Positions 1-11,639 of a stretch of DNA of 64,000 nucleotides are shown piece after piece. The stretch is taken from contig CM035406.1 of the NCBI GenBank assembly GCA_020310875.1, positions 227,651,942 to 227,715,941 on the forward strand, written 5' to 3'. A model generated the notes under the pieces. That model saw nothing but the letters and a program-made list of their open reading frames with translations, ran no database searches and was not told the origin of the DNA. The stretch's first letter is position 1; the number at the start of each line of letters is the position of its first letter. Position numbers and translations under genes: made by a program. Source of the DNA: Ceratopteris richardii (taxonomy: Eukaryota > Streptophyta > Polypodiopsida > Polypodiales > Pteridaceae).

Positions 1-322
1 TAGTTAAGAATTAGGTTCCATGGCTTATTTGAGGGCTCAAACGGAGTCTAAGAATTATGAAAATTGGTAGGATGATACTTCTAATACTCCTCAAGCTTGA
101 GTACTCCTCAAGCTTGAGTACTCCTTAGCTTGAACAAAATGGAGTTACAAAAATATGAAATAGTATTTACAATGGCTTTTAGTGATGAAAATCGCAATTT
201 CTATAGGGATTCCTCCTAAACATTTGACATGTACTTCTTGGAGCTCCCTACTTGCTCCTCTTCTTGTTTGTCCACTTCTTTGACATGTTCTTGTGCCTCA
301 TTCCTGACCTTGAATGCTAACA
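1..322 (-). repeat. Gypsy LTR fragment, inverted
   Basis: This is the reverse complement of the 5' part of the LTR found at 45171-45864 and 27089-27700. The shared stretch includes the block reading AACAAAATGGAGTTACAAAA and the paired 'gattttcatcac' region. The LTR 5' edge (TGTTAGCATTC on the minus strand) lies at 322. The other end is cut by the window edge. An extra short tandem of 'actcctcaagcttgagt' occurs near 90-130. I see no PBS or PPT next to it, so whether it is a solo LTR or part of an element cannot be told here. Confidence 0.7.
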
Positions 323-929
323 ATAGCCTTCCATAACAAATCACTTCACAATAACTTTGACATATGAGAGTAAGGTCCACCATTGGGGGTAGTGGAACAA
401 GTGGCCTTTGAAGTGTAAGGGTATAAATTTATGTTGGACTTAGTAGTCGTTTGGTCCCCTCATGTACTTTGAGGCTTTCCCCTCCTCATTGGATGCCTTT
501 GGCTTTGGCACACCAAAGTTATCCATGATTGAGGTAGGGATTCAATGTGCATGTAGGTGGATGAGGCAATGAAGTAAGTACATATGGAAAAGTGGACTAG
601 ACCATACTCCCTTTGGAGCATCACGCTCTATTGTTGTAACATCAAAAGATAGAAATTTTTTCCCATTGCTAGGAAACATGGATCACGAGATAGGTTTACT
701 TGATTGTAGTCCATTTCTAGGCAATTATGAGATGGATCTACTACATTGGATGGGACTGGAATCTCCTTATTATGCCATCTCCTTTTCAACAAGTTGAGCT
801 AGAGGAAATTGAGGTGATGGGATTGGGCGAGCCACATTGAGAAACTTCCATTAAAAGAGATCCTCAAGGGACTAAGAGAAGTCACATAGGAACTAGGGAG
901 AAAACTAAGCCCATCATATTGGAAGCATG
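323..929. other. No recognisable gene
   Basis: The sequence is AT-rich with stops in all frames. It lies between a Gypsy LTR piece and a decayed Gypsy RT. Its plus strand is probably the decayed protease-side part of the same Gypsy element, but I could not identify a protease motif. Confidence 0.4.
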
Positions 930-2511
930 ATTTTAGGAGGAGTTATTTTTGTTGAACAAGGCCACATCTTTCATCAGGCACTCTAGAGAAGTTTTTACAT
1001 AGAGTTACAAGGATTTGGAAGGTATCCTGATATCTATCCCCCTCACCCAAGAATCCAAACTAGTATGAGGTAAGATATACTGGCTAAACTTGATGCACAT
1101 AGAAGCAATGGAAAAACAATAAAAGAATTCAAAGCACTAGGTATAACAGCACAATTAGAGCATTTTGAATGTTTGTATGTAGTGGTCATAGTTCCAAAGA
1201 AGCAATCCAGTTAGAGTAAGAGTCTGCATGAAATTTAGAGTACTCAATAAGGTCATTACTCTAGATGGTTTCCCCACACCTTGCCCAAAATAGATCATAG
1301 AAAACATGGCTAGCTAGAACTTGTACAATTTTATGGATGGGTTTAGTGGCTTCAACCAATAGTTATCCACCAAATTGTAGAGACAAAACAACTTTTGTTA
1401 CCCCATAGGCCACATACACCTATACAAAAATGGCCTTTTGACTTAGGATGTTGTTGCCACTTTCAACATTTGGATCTCTCTTGATGAAGTCCCCCAAAAT
1501 CTTCATGGATCATTCTTCCATATTTTTTTTCATTGGTTAGGCCTCACTCATGGAATGCTTCAACGAGAAATTGGCACAACTCACTCTAGTTTTTGCAAAA
1601 TGTAGAAGAATGCACCTCAAGCTCAACCTAGACAAGTTCCACTTCTTAGTCAATGAAGGCACTTTGTTGGATCATGTAGTACATGCATATAACGACTCCA
1701 AATCTAGATAAGACCATTTTCATCTTCATGGTGCCACATCCCTTGAGTAGCAAAGAGATGCAAGGATTCCTAGTCCACATTAGATATCATGGATGCTTCA
1801 TCACAATGTATGCAAATATAACACACACTCAAAAATCAATAATAAAAATTCAAAATTTTAATTGATTGATGCAAAGGAGCAAGCTTTCCTCAATCTTTGA
1901 TTAGTGCAATTCCTAATCTTGGTAGCCCTTGATTGGAGTATCCCTTTTCATGTACAAATTGATGTGAGTCTAATGGTAGTAGGGGCAATAATCGCCCAAG
2001 GGCACAAAATAGACTATCCCTTCCATTGCGCTACCAGATTTCTATCTCAAGCAAAACATAACTAATCATTGAACATATGCACTCCAAAAATTTAGGCATT
2101 GCTATTGGGGGTAAAACTCATTGACATCACTAATCACCATTCTCTAATTTATTTTGTACATAAACATTAAGTCACAAGGAGGATTTGGAGATAGCTACTA
2201 TTATTTTAAAAGTTTAATTTTGAAATTGTGCAATGATCTAAACAAAAACATGTTATAACACATCACCTCTCTAGAAAATTGCCCAGAGATACAATACTAG
2301 AAGATAAGTCATGCTACTAGAAAGCTAGAGATATCCTTGTCTCAAGGATATTTCCTCATGAGAGTCTACTCCCTTGGAATGAAGGAGGTTATTATCAAAA
2401 TATAAAAATGTAGAGGTGCAAGTGGTTTGGACGACCATTGATTCAACCTTGGGTGAGATATGCATAGGCCACTAATCCGTCAAGGTAAATGGGCAATCAC
2501 CTACTATGATG
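930..2511 (+). pseudogene. pol: Decayed Ty3/Gypsy RT-RNase H
   Basis: Conceptual translation on the plus strand, with many stops and frameshifts, still shows Gypsy pol landmarks in order. Near 960-1020 is a 'REVFT-SYKDLEGI' block, matching REYRDVFAWSYKDLKG of element E. Near 1190-1330 are VPKK, RVCMKFRVLNK, 'TLDGFPTPCPK' and 'NLYNFMDGFSGFNQ', the last being the RT motif with the catalytic D. Near 1600-1670 is 'RRMHLKLNLDKFHFLV'. Near 1930-2130 are RNase H features (VQIDVSLMVVGAIIAQ, then ATRFLSQA). The frame is broken beyond function. Copia A is inserted at its downstream edge (TSD at 2512-2516), and no integrase was recognised after the insertion. Confidence 0.7.
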
Positions 2512-2516
2512 CAATA

Positions 2517-2814
2517 TGAAGTATTTTGATGGCAATGCACCATAGTGCGCTCTCCTTCTCGCGATCTCCATGATGATATCCTTGGAGTAGAAAACCAAGA
2601 TCCTACGGCCGCACACGATACTCCACACAGAGACTGCAGAATACGCAAAAAAACACAGTACACAAGGAGCACGAAGACAGACTTCTTAGGTCTTACAAAT
2701 GCCATCGAACTTATAGTCTATGATTGACCAGGCCACTATATGTTTTATTAAAGAACATATACAAAGAAGTGTCTAGTGGCCATTTGGCCTTTCACATGGA
2801 CACTAATGATAACA
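2517..2814 (-). repeat. 3' LTR of Copia A
   Basis: The 298-bp LTR has the same length as both LTRs of Copia B. It is bounded on the left by the TSD CAATA (2512-2516). On the right is the polypurine tract, read on the minus strand as CCTTTAGTGGGAGAT from 2829 to 2815. It contains the GGCCATTTGGCC inverted repeat near its right end, as in all four LTR copies of the family. Confidence 0.92.
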
Positions 2815-3003
2815 ATCTCCCACTAAAGGCCAATATGGCCAAAGTAACTATGAGAGAAAAATAAAGAATGATAAAGAATACTTGAATGTAAGTATACAAA
2901 CTATACCTCCCACCTAATGGGCATGTTACACAGTATACAAGTGACTGTGTAAGGTCATGAATCAAGTAACCCCCATCAAGTGACAACAGTGTCGAAAGCT
3001 ATC

Positions 3004-6000
3004 CTATGGTAGAGCTTTAGTCAAAGCATCTACAACATTATCTCGAGTGTGAACCTTGTCAAGAATAATGTGCTCAGTGGCTAAGCAATCTCGAATAAAG
3101 TGATACCTCACCTCAATGTGCTTGGTCTTTGCATGATAGACCAGATTCTTAGCCAAAGCAATGGCACTCTGACTATCACTGAGCAAACGAGGTACATGCT
3201 GAGGTAAACCCATATCACAAGCAAGACGAGAAAGCCACAACGCTTCCTTACATGCCTCATTTGTTGCAACATACTCTCCTTGTGTGGTGGAAACAGTTGT
3301 ACATTCTTGAAGACGAGATCTCTAAGAGGGAAAAATGAAAAATGTACCCTGATGTAGACTTATGATTGTCTACACAACCAACATAGTCAGAATCTGTGTA
3401 ACCAATAATGGATGCTTTCCCTCTACCTAAGCATAGACACTTGTCCTTAGTGCCACTCAGATATCTTAAAATCATCTTGACCACTTCCCAATGTTTCTTG
3501 CCAAGATTAGACATATATCTGCTCACAACTCCCACTACAAATGCAATGTCTGGTCTCGTAGCTACCATAACATACATGAGACTACCAACAGTAGACTGAT
3601 AGGGAATTTTGGTCATGAATTCCTTTTCCTCATCTGATTTGAAGCAATCATTCTTGCTCAATTTCACATATGTGGGTAAAGGTGTACTCAATGCCTTTAT
3701 CAAATGTCCGACTCAACTTCTTTTTGAGAATTGGCAAATCATAAGAGGACTTCCCAGCAATCAATATATCATTGACATAAAGTATCAAGCATATCAACCC
3801 TTCCATTTGAGCATCTCTTTGTGTAGAGACAATGATCCTCATCGCTTCGAGAATAGCCTTGAGACTTCATAAAATCATCAAACTTTTGGTGCCATTGTCC
3901 AAGGGACTGTTTAAGTCCATACAAGCTCTTCTTAAGCTTAGAAATTAGACTTTCCTTGACAGGAACTACATAACCCTCTAGTTGTTCCATATAGATCTCA
4001 TCTATAAGATCTCCATGCAAGAAAGCAGTTTTCACATCCATTTGGACTAGCTCTAAGTCCTCCATTGCAACGAATCCAAGCAACATGTGCAAGGTAATCA
4101 TCTTGACCACTGGAGAGAAGATTTCCTCGAAATCAACACCATGTTGTTGCTTGAAACCCTTTGCAATAAGTCATGCTTTATACTTTGGAGAAGCACTATC
4201 TGATGTGAATTTCAGCTTATATACCCATTTACATGGTAAAGCTTTCGTGCCCTTTGGCAAAGGTACCAAATCCCAAGTACCATTCTTGTGAATGGAATCC
4301 AACTCACTCTTCATGGCACACTCCCACTTGACATGATCCTCTGTCTGCATAGACTCTTTGTAGCAAGAGGGGTCACTGGCATCTGTTAGCATAACAAAAT
4401 CTAAACCTGGAACATATCTATCAGGTGGATGTGAGACACGTGTAGAACATCTCAATGACTGCTAAATAGGAATATGAGCAGACTGATCTGAATGGATATT
4501 CTCTTGAACATCCCTATGTGCAACATTTTTATGCATGCTAAATAGAGGACTAGTATCCTCAAACACCACTCTTCTCACTTCAACCTCCTTAATTGGTTGT
4601 TTATGCATCTTAGACTCATTGAAAATGACATCACTACTTCTGATTACTAATCGTGTTTCAGGATCCCATAAGCGATATCCAAATTGTCATTCTCGACCAT
4701 ATCCAAGAAAAATGCATTTCTTTGACTTATGATCCAACTTTGGTTTAAGATTCTTTGGTATATGAACATATGCTTCACACCCAAAAACTCGAAGATGATC
4801 ATAATATGGTGGCTTCCCTGTCCATAACTCTTGTGCCACTTTCAAACCTTTGGCAGTACTAGGTGTCATGTTAATCACATGAACTACAGTCAATACTGCT
4901 TCTACCCAAAAACCTTGTGAGAGGTTTGCATGATGCAACATAGAGACTACTCTATCTTGAATAGTTCTATTCATCCTCTCAGCTACACCATTCTGTACTG
5001 GGGTATAAGGAGCTGTAAACTCTCTACAAATCCCTCTAGACTAACAAAAAAGAATGAATTCATGTGAGGTATACTCACCCCCATTATTTGAACGTAAAGC
5101 CTTAAGCTTAGTTCCTTTTTTAGTCTCAACTGAAGCAAGCCATGTTTTTGAAAGTAGTGAATACCTCATCCTTCGATTTGATAGGATATACCCAAACTTT
5201 TCTAGTAGCATCATCTATGAAAGTGACAAAGTAAAGAGAACCACCTAAGGACCTAGTCGACATAGGATCACACACATCTGTATGAACGAGATCTAAAGGC
5301 TGAATTCAAGAGTCAATGTGCGTTCTATGCACATTTCTAGTTTGCTTTCCATATTGACAATGCTCACAAAATGGAAAATCGGAGAAACATAACATAGGTA
5401 AGTAGCTAGAACGAGAAAGATTTTCCATTCCACTATGAGATATATGGCCCAAACGACCATGCCAAATACAAGCCAAAGACTGTTCAGTAACAGATAACAA
5501 GTGTTCTTTCTGTGATACTAATAAAGGATAAAGTGAGCCAACTTTGCTTCCTTTTGCAATAACCATATTGCCCTTTGATATGCGAAAGGACTGAGCATAG
5601 AAGACCACCTTGTAACCAAGGTCATCAAGTTGACCAACTGAGATCAAACTGCATGATAATTGAGGTACATGGCGTACATTATGCATAGTAAATTTTGAAC
5701 CATCAATGAATTGCACAACCACATCGCCAATCCCCACAACATCACACTGGTAAGAATCACCAAGTCTCACGGTACGAAGAGACTTTTCTGCATAATTAGG
5801 GAACCATTCTCTATGTGGTGTCACATGGAAAGAAGCACCAGAATCTAGCAGCCAGGTGTGGGAAAGAGAATCAGCCATAAGAGCCTCAATTGGCATAGTA
5901 CTATCAAGTGTCAACACATCAGCATCATCAGAAATAGCATTAATTTCTTCAATCTTCACAGTCAAAGTAGCTGGTGCACGTAACTGTTTAACATGCCCAT

Positions 6001-6862
6001 CAACATTCAGCCCTTTACCTTTAGCATTATGCATAACAGTCTTTCTTCATGTGTTCTTTCTTATGACACTAATGGCATTCAATATCCCTCTTCCTTGATT
6101 TACTTCTACTCTTATTTCGTTGACCATTCTTTTCCTTGTTCTTGCTCCTGCCATGTTGTTGATTCTTTCCTTGGTAAGAATCACGAACATTATATGCATC
6201 TCCACTCTAAGTGCCAACCATGGATTTTCTACGAATCTCCTCACTCAAGGGTGCTCCACATATGTCATCATAGATGAGTTTACCACCAGGTCCACTATTG
6301 CTAATAGCTGTGCAAAATGTATCCCATGATGAAGGCAAGGTGCGTAACAACAATACTACTTTCATTTCATTATCCATATCCATTTTGTGAGTCTGTAACT
6401 GAGAGAATATAGCATCAAACTCATTTAGATGAGCAACAACACTATCTGTGTCCTTCATACGAAGGCCATATAATTTTCTCATCAAATAGACTTTATTGGA
6501 TGCTGTCTCTTTTTCATATGTATTGCATAACTTCTTCCAAAGCTCCTCTGCACTTTCACTATCTAATACTGTAAAGTAAACATTATCTGCTAGGTGCAAG
6601 CGAATGGTAGACCTGACCATTTCATCTAACTCATCTCAATCATCCTCATCCATGTCAGCAGGCTTCTTTGAAATTCCATTTACTGGCTTCCATTGCCTCC
6701 TTTGAATCATCACATCTTTAATCTCATTCTTCCATAGAGCAAAGTTTGTGCCATCTAATTTTCGGATCTCAAAATGGTCTTTGCCCTACAAGTTATAGCT
6801 CCTCCTCGGAACACTAGCACTAGACACTGATCCACTGGATGTGCCTGAGACCTCTGATGCCA
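3004..6862 (-). pseudogene. pol: Copia A gag-pol, broken polyprotein
   Basis: The frame starts at an ATG at 6862 (MASEVSG, versus MVSEVSG in Copia B) and runs to about 3004, but is cut by many stops and frameshifts. Readable parts in order are: gag (6620-6207), protease with WLLDSGASFHVT plus the pre-integrase WHGRLGH finger and CEHCQYGK (6034-5306), the integrase tail with MNRTIQDRVVSML (4974-4687), RT start with NGTWDLVPLPKG (4455-4171), RT with MDVKTAFLHG (4110-3769), RT end and RNase H start (3703-3257), and RNase H end (3240-3004). The YVDD region is deleted or altered ('LYVNDILIAG'). Unlike Copia B, this copy keeps the first histidine of the HHCC finger. It cannot make active proteins. 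Confidence 0.9.
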
Positions 6863-7790
6863 TGATGGTAGAGAATTGAATGGAATGATAATGAAGCTAG
6901 AAGAGTCTGAACACCAATGAATAAGTGTATCAAGGAGTAAATCGATCGCTGTATAGTTGACAAACCAAAAATCTGAAAAAAATTTGCCAGACTATCCTCT
7001 ATAAAATGAGCGTATGACTAGTGTCAAAATATCATAAAACTACAAGTACTGACATGTTTGCCTGCATAGTGAATCACTAACTCCACTGCATATAATCAGT
7101 TACCCAATAGAAGCCAACTAGGCTTATCGAGCACCTATGAACAACTATCATACATCTCCTATGGTGAGGTTGGGTAAGTCTTCCACCTGGATCACCAAAG
7201 AGACCCTGACATCTGGGTTTCTCCCAGTTAAGAAAACCTCACCACAGCCCTCTTTATCAAATGTAAAAGGCTTTATGCAAAGAACATAACCGCTGTATCA
7301 ATGACCACATGGACGTACATAAGCGGTATCCACATAAGCATACATAATGTGTATGTGCTCAATATATGCAGTAAAATGACACTAAAAGGCTGAATGCACA
7401 ACTCAAAAACTAACCAAAAACACCTGCAAGTGTCTGTCAACTCTTATGTTTTTGGCTCAAAAAACCTGCATAAATTTGCAGCAGTTGCTCCCACCAAAAC
7501 TGAAATCTTTCAAGAAACCTGTAGTTTTGCAAGTGTGGCTGAAAACACAGCCCCAAAGGTTGATATTTAACATCAAAGAAGTACAAAGAACACTCTTCTT
7601 GATGTTCTTGGACCTGTGTGAAGAGAATTATGTGCGGAAGTACTCCAAAACAACTCCAAAATAGACCCCAAAAATGCTTCAGAAATAGGTTCTGAAAGCA
7701 AAGAATGAAGCTTTGAGGGACCAAAACATGTTCAAGGTAATGTCAAGCTTAGTCTTTCCCCTTCTTCAAACACCACAAGAGTGTATCTTA

Positions 7791-7866
7791 GTGGCAAGAG
7801 ATTGCCACGGTTAAGCGAGCTCCAGTGGGAACAATACTGGGATGGGTGACCTCTCGAGAAGTACCT
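7791..7866 (+). ncRNA. 5S rRNA-derived segment in Copia A leader
   Basis: On the strand opposite to the Copia coding strand, this segment matches the 3' half of plant 5S rRNA. There is a box A-like GGTTAAGCGAGC (7809-7820), then TACTGGGATGGGTGACCTC (7835-7853) covering the intermediate element and box C, then a GAAGT block. A perfect hairpin GTGGCAA-GAGA-TTGCCAC (7791-7808) precedes it. The two promoter blocks are identical to those in Copia B, although the family copies differ by about 10% elsewhere. Whether it is transcribed is unknown; it could be a passively inherited remnant. Confidence 0.7.
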
Positions 7867-8064
7867 GGAACCTCTATACCCCTTGATTGTTGAGGTCCTC
7901 CCTCGTGCGCAGCCAATGGCACCAACGGTGACTTCGATGACTCGGATGACAAGGTATGCCAAGGTCTATGCCTTGGTCGCCGCCTTATTCACTTTTGAGA
8001 AACCCGGAGGGGGGGGGGGTGCTCACTTCGCTCGCACAAAGGAGCAAAACTTTTGCATCGAACT

Positions 8065-8076
8065 GCTCTGATACCA
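8065..8076 (-). other. Primer binding site of Copia A (tRNA-iMet)
   Basis: On the minus strand it reads TGGTATCAGAGC, the complement of the 3' end of plant initiator methionine tRNA. It lies one base inside the 5' LTR, where reverse transcription is primed. Confidence 0.93.
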
Positions 8077-8077
8077 A

Positions 8078-8366
8078 TGAAGTATTTCAATGGCGATGCA
8101 CCACAGTACGCTCTCCTTCTCGCGACCTCCACGATGATATACTCGGAGTAGAAAACCGAGCTCTTAAGGCCGCACACGATACTCCACACAGAGACTGTAG
8201 AATACACAAAAAAACGTAGTACACAGGGAGCACAAAGATAGACCTTACAAATGCGGTCGAACTTACAATCTGTGACTAACCAAGCCACTCTATGTTTTAT
8301 TAAAGAACATATACAAAGAAGTGTCCAGTGGCCATTTGGCCTTTCACATGGACACTAACGGTAACA
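8078..8366 (-). repeat. 5' LTR of Copia A
   Basis: The 289-bp copy lacks 9 bp present in the other LTR (around CTTCTTAGGT). It is followed directly by the TSD CAATA at 8367-8371. Substitutions against the 3' LTR are mostly transitions, as expected for an old methylated repeat. Confidence 0.92.
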
Positions 8367-8379
8367 CAATAGGCACTAT

Positions 8380-8832
8380 CTCAATTGGATCACCACCTCA
8401 ACTAGACCATCAACCATCCTTGGGTGACCACCTCAACTAGAACACCACCTCACTTGGACCATCACCTCAACTAGACCACCACCTTAGTTCGACCACCACC
8501 TCAGCTAGATCACCACCTCAATTGGACCGCTGGACCACCACATCAACTAGAACACCTTAATTGGAACACCACCTTAGTTAGATCACCACCTCAACTAGAT
8601 CGCCACCGTAACTAGACCACTAGCTCAACTAGACCTCCACCTTAGTTGGAACACCACCTCAACTAGACCACCACCTTAGTTGGAACACCACCTCAACTAT
8701 ACCACCACCTCAACTAGACCAAGACCTAAATTGGACCACCATCTTAACTAGACCACCATCTCAGTTGGAAAACCACTTGCACTAGACCACCACCTTAGTT
8801 GGACACCACCTCAACTAGACCACCACCTCAAT
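8380..8832. repeat. Minisatellite, 17-20 bp unit
   Basis: About 25 imperfect tandem copies of a unit close to ACCACCTCAACTAGACC, alternating with ACCACCTTAGTTGGAAC versions. Spacing is irregular (about 17-20 bp) and there are no spacers. It lies directly downstream of Copia A and about 230 bp before a decayed Gypsy gag on the same strand. It may therefore be a leader satellite of that Gypsy element, like the one at 46244-46853. Confidence 0.85.
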
Positions 8833-9059
8833 GAAGACTAGTTGACCACCCTCATGTGGTCTACCCCAATGAACACTAGATGACTACATTTAGGTGGATC
8901 ATCTCAAAAAAGGGTAGATGACCACCTTTAGGAAGGTGATACCTACATGTTGCAAGGGAGACCACCCAACCTTGGGTGATCACCATTGTGACCAACTTCA
9001 CAGGCATGGTCTATCTTGGGGCCACCTCCTTGGGTGAGACCACATGAAGCAAGGCGACC

Positions 9060-10610
9060 AAACCAAGATTCACTATTTATAAGAGTTACATATTTGAGTA
9101 GATGTAGGATGCATTCTTTGCCTTATTTCCCTCCACTCTAGGACTCATTGATAAGTGTTACAAACACTATGTAGAGGACTACTTTCGAACTTGGGAGAAG
9201 TTAAAAATGGAGTTCAAAGAAGCCTTTAAAAAGTAGATCCACTAAAAAGACTCTTGATGAATGTGAGAGTTCAACTTTACATGTAGGTGAAGCTTTCTCA
9301 AAGCTCACAATGAGTGCTCGTTCTCTACTGGCCAAACTCCCTAAAAACCTTGGTGAATTCATGATTAAGATATGGCTGGAGAAGACTCTCCCAAAGTCTT
9401 CTCAACAAAATCTTCATGAGATCCTTTGATCCAATGCTACCCTTAGAGATTTTGACTCTATGGCTATGCTAATTGAATGGAGCTTCCAAAGGCAAAAACA
9501 TCTCCCCAAATGAGGACTCCATCTCATAGTTGTAGAAGGAGCTAGAGGCTCTCAAGTTTCAAAAGGCATTGACAGAAGAAAAGGCTAACCTGAAGAAAGA
9601 TTATGACAAAATGGCATACTCAAGGCAATAACTAAAAGATCTCAAGGCTCAAAAAGAGGTACATATGAGTTTATGGTCACTCTTTATGCAAGCCAAGGCT
9701 AGTTTACCCAAGAGTATCCAAGGCAAGCTGTTTGAGGAATTGCTATTACACCAAGAGAACCATAATACCCAACCAATGTAGAATCTAGCCCCAAGTGTGC
9801 AATGGGTAGGAACCAACTACTCCTCACTCTTAGGACAGCCTTCTTTCCTATCTACTTCTACTTTCTATGCAAATGAGTCCAACAATGAGTTATGACCAAG
9901 GGTAAGACCTTAGATAAATAAACACCAATGGTCCATAATGTGCTACTGGTGTGGTGTAGTTGTGCATATCCAAATGAATTGTTCCCTTCATGAAGTTGCA
10001 CCCCCATAACAAAATTGCCCAAAAGCAAAGGAACACTACACCAAGGATTTCCCAAAGTCAAGTGTCTCAACCAACATGCAAGGTAACTCCTATCCCTTAC
10101 ATATGATTACAATTAGTCATCAGAACTAGGAAGCAAAGTAAGCACATGTGCACTCACCTAGCACTAGAGTAGTGAAACTTGAAGAGCTTCTAGGTGTCAT
10201 GACATGAGCACAAAAGTAAAAAGAGGTAGAGAGGCAAAAGAAACTCATTCAAATCAAGATGAAGGCATATCAAGGCCAACTCAATGAGCCTGCATAGGAA
10301 AAGCAAGCATGATATCTCAAGAGAAGGGACAAGGAAAGGTATGTATTCCTCTCAATCACCCTATTGATGAAGCCTATATGAAAGCAAAGGAGGAACTACA
10401 AAAAATATTCCAAGGAGAAAGCATAAGTGAGCACTCCTCTACTATGGTGATTCTTCAAAAGACATACCAATAGGTATCCATATACGACTTGTTTATCATG
10501 AGTCCTATGTTTAGAAGTGAAGTCCTTTCTATCATTAACAATATGGGACCCATGCTTGCCAATTATTGTGGGCCTGCCTCTCACTACCTATCCATGTGTC
10601 ACTCATTGAA
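9060..10610 (+). pseudogene. gag: Decayed Gypsy gag
   Basis: Plus-strand translation with frequent stops shows a retroviral-type capsid remnant: 'AFSKLTMSARSLLAKLPKN' near 9290-9350 and 'NATLRDFDSMAMLIEWSF' near 9430-9490. A zinc-knuckle remnant, CYWCGVVVHIQMNC, lies near 9945-9985. The remainder is rich in K, E and Q. The gene is destroyed. Its family is probably the same broad Gypsy group as element E, but similarity is too weak to be sure. Confidence 0.5.
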
Positions 10611-10611
10611 C

Positions 10612-11271
10612 AATCATGTGTATCAAGGTCAATGGAGATCCACATCATAATTTTCAATTTATGGAGATGTGGGGGTGATATGAAGATTGTGAGGAAGTGA
10701 TGTGCATAGATATGAAGGTGAAAAACACACAAGATGCTCACACATATACACACATACACACACACATACACACACACATACACACAACATAGAGGAGGTA
10801 AAGTGGAACAATGGGGGCTTTTATTCATTAAAAAGATTACAATCTCTTACTATTTCATACAAGATCTCAGCAAGTTAAAATTAAAAAAAAAGTCTCAAAA
10901 ATGAGCTCTCTAGCTTCTTTTGTAGTTTTTGAGTGAGTTTTGCCTAGGTTCAAAGCTAGCGTCCAACATAGTAAAAAATTAGGTTCTAAAGATAATTTGA
11001 AGGTCAAATAGACTCCAGAAATTATGAAATTTGAAACTTGGCTTCTACGTCAAAATTTGGGGAATCCTCAGATTGCATAAGATGGACCAAATATTTACAA
11101 ATGTGGGATTTTTGTAGAATAGGTTAGTGATTAGAATCAATGTTTTATAGAAAATGTATGCTTATATCAAGGTTGAATTGCGGGGTTCTCCTCTTATGAC
11201 TGCTTGAGCCCTATCCTCCACTCATGCTACTTGTTTCTCTTCTAGTTTGGCCTATTTATTGACCCCCAACA
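10612..11271 (-). repeat. Gypsy LTR, inverted copy
   Basis: This is the reverse complement of an LTR related to that of element E. CTCAAAAATGAGCTCTCTAG (about 10891-10910) corresponds to the CTAGAGAGCTCATTTTTGAG block after the E TATA box. The TATA-equivalent, the (CA)n tract (GT in sense) and the 'cttcatatc' block follow in the right order. On the minus strand it starts TGTTGGGGGTC at 11271. The 3' edge is approximate. No PBS is visible beyond it, so it may be a solo LTR or part of a rearranged element. Confidence 0.65.
10739..10788. repeat. (CA)n microsatellite in LTR
   Basis: CA repeat interrupted by TA, inside the inverted Gypsy LTR. The same place in the other LTR copies holds a GT-rich tract (27539-27570, 45720-45755), so the microsatellite is part of the LTR family. 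Confidence 0.8.
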
Positions 11272-11639
11272 CTTGCGTCCATCTCGTGTCTTTCATCCTT
11301 GACAAACCTTTGTGGTTGGGAGTAATCAATATAATTTTGGAAAACATCAATGGCCAAAAGAGTGCTCGACAATAGGTAAGCTGCAGGCTAGGTCTTCTTC
11401 AAGTTTTTGCCACTGAATAGCACGTGGAGTATTTGGTTATTAGCTTTGGTAGTGTTCAGAGTATTGATCAGTTTCACACACAAATAGATGCAATAAATTA
11501 GTGGGATTTGAATTAAATACCTCTGAGTGGTATTCCGAGAAACTTGTTGGGAACATATCTAGAAAGTTTGGCGGGGAGGTATTAAATGTGACAATGCCAT
11601 GCATAGCATATCTTGAGAAAAGGTGTGGTGCTCATTATA
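11272..11639. other. No recognisable gene
   Basis: AT-rich sequence next to an inverted Gypsy LTR. No coding or repeat structure was recognised. Confidence 0.4.

Larger units (their letters stand above)
2517..8366 (-). mobile_element. Copia A, old full-length Ty1/Copia element
   Basis: This is a structurally complete but decayed LTR retrotransposon coding on the minus strand. It is flanked by the 5-bp duplication CAATA (2512-2516 and 8367-8371). LTRs begin TGAAGTATT and end AACA on the plus strand; the left one is 298 bp and the right one 289 bp because of a 9-bp deletion. By eye they differ at about 32 positions, roughly 11%. It has a PBS (8065-8076), a 1.2-kb leader with a 5S rRNA-like segment, a broken gag-pol, and a PPT beside the 3' LTR. 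It is the same family as Copia B (54623-60614) but much older. By protein similarity the family is Tork-like (Tnt1-related); that lineage call is inference. Confidence 0.93.

Noticed and set aside
8380..8832. CRISPR-like array
   Set aside because: Units are contiguous, imperfect and lack unique spacers; the host is a plant. It is a minisatellite.
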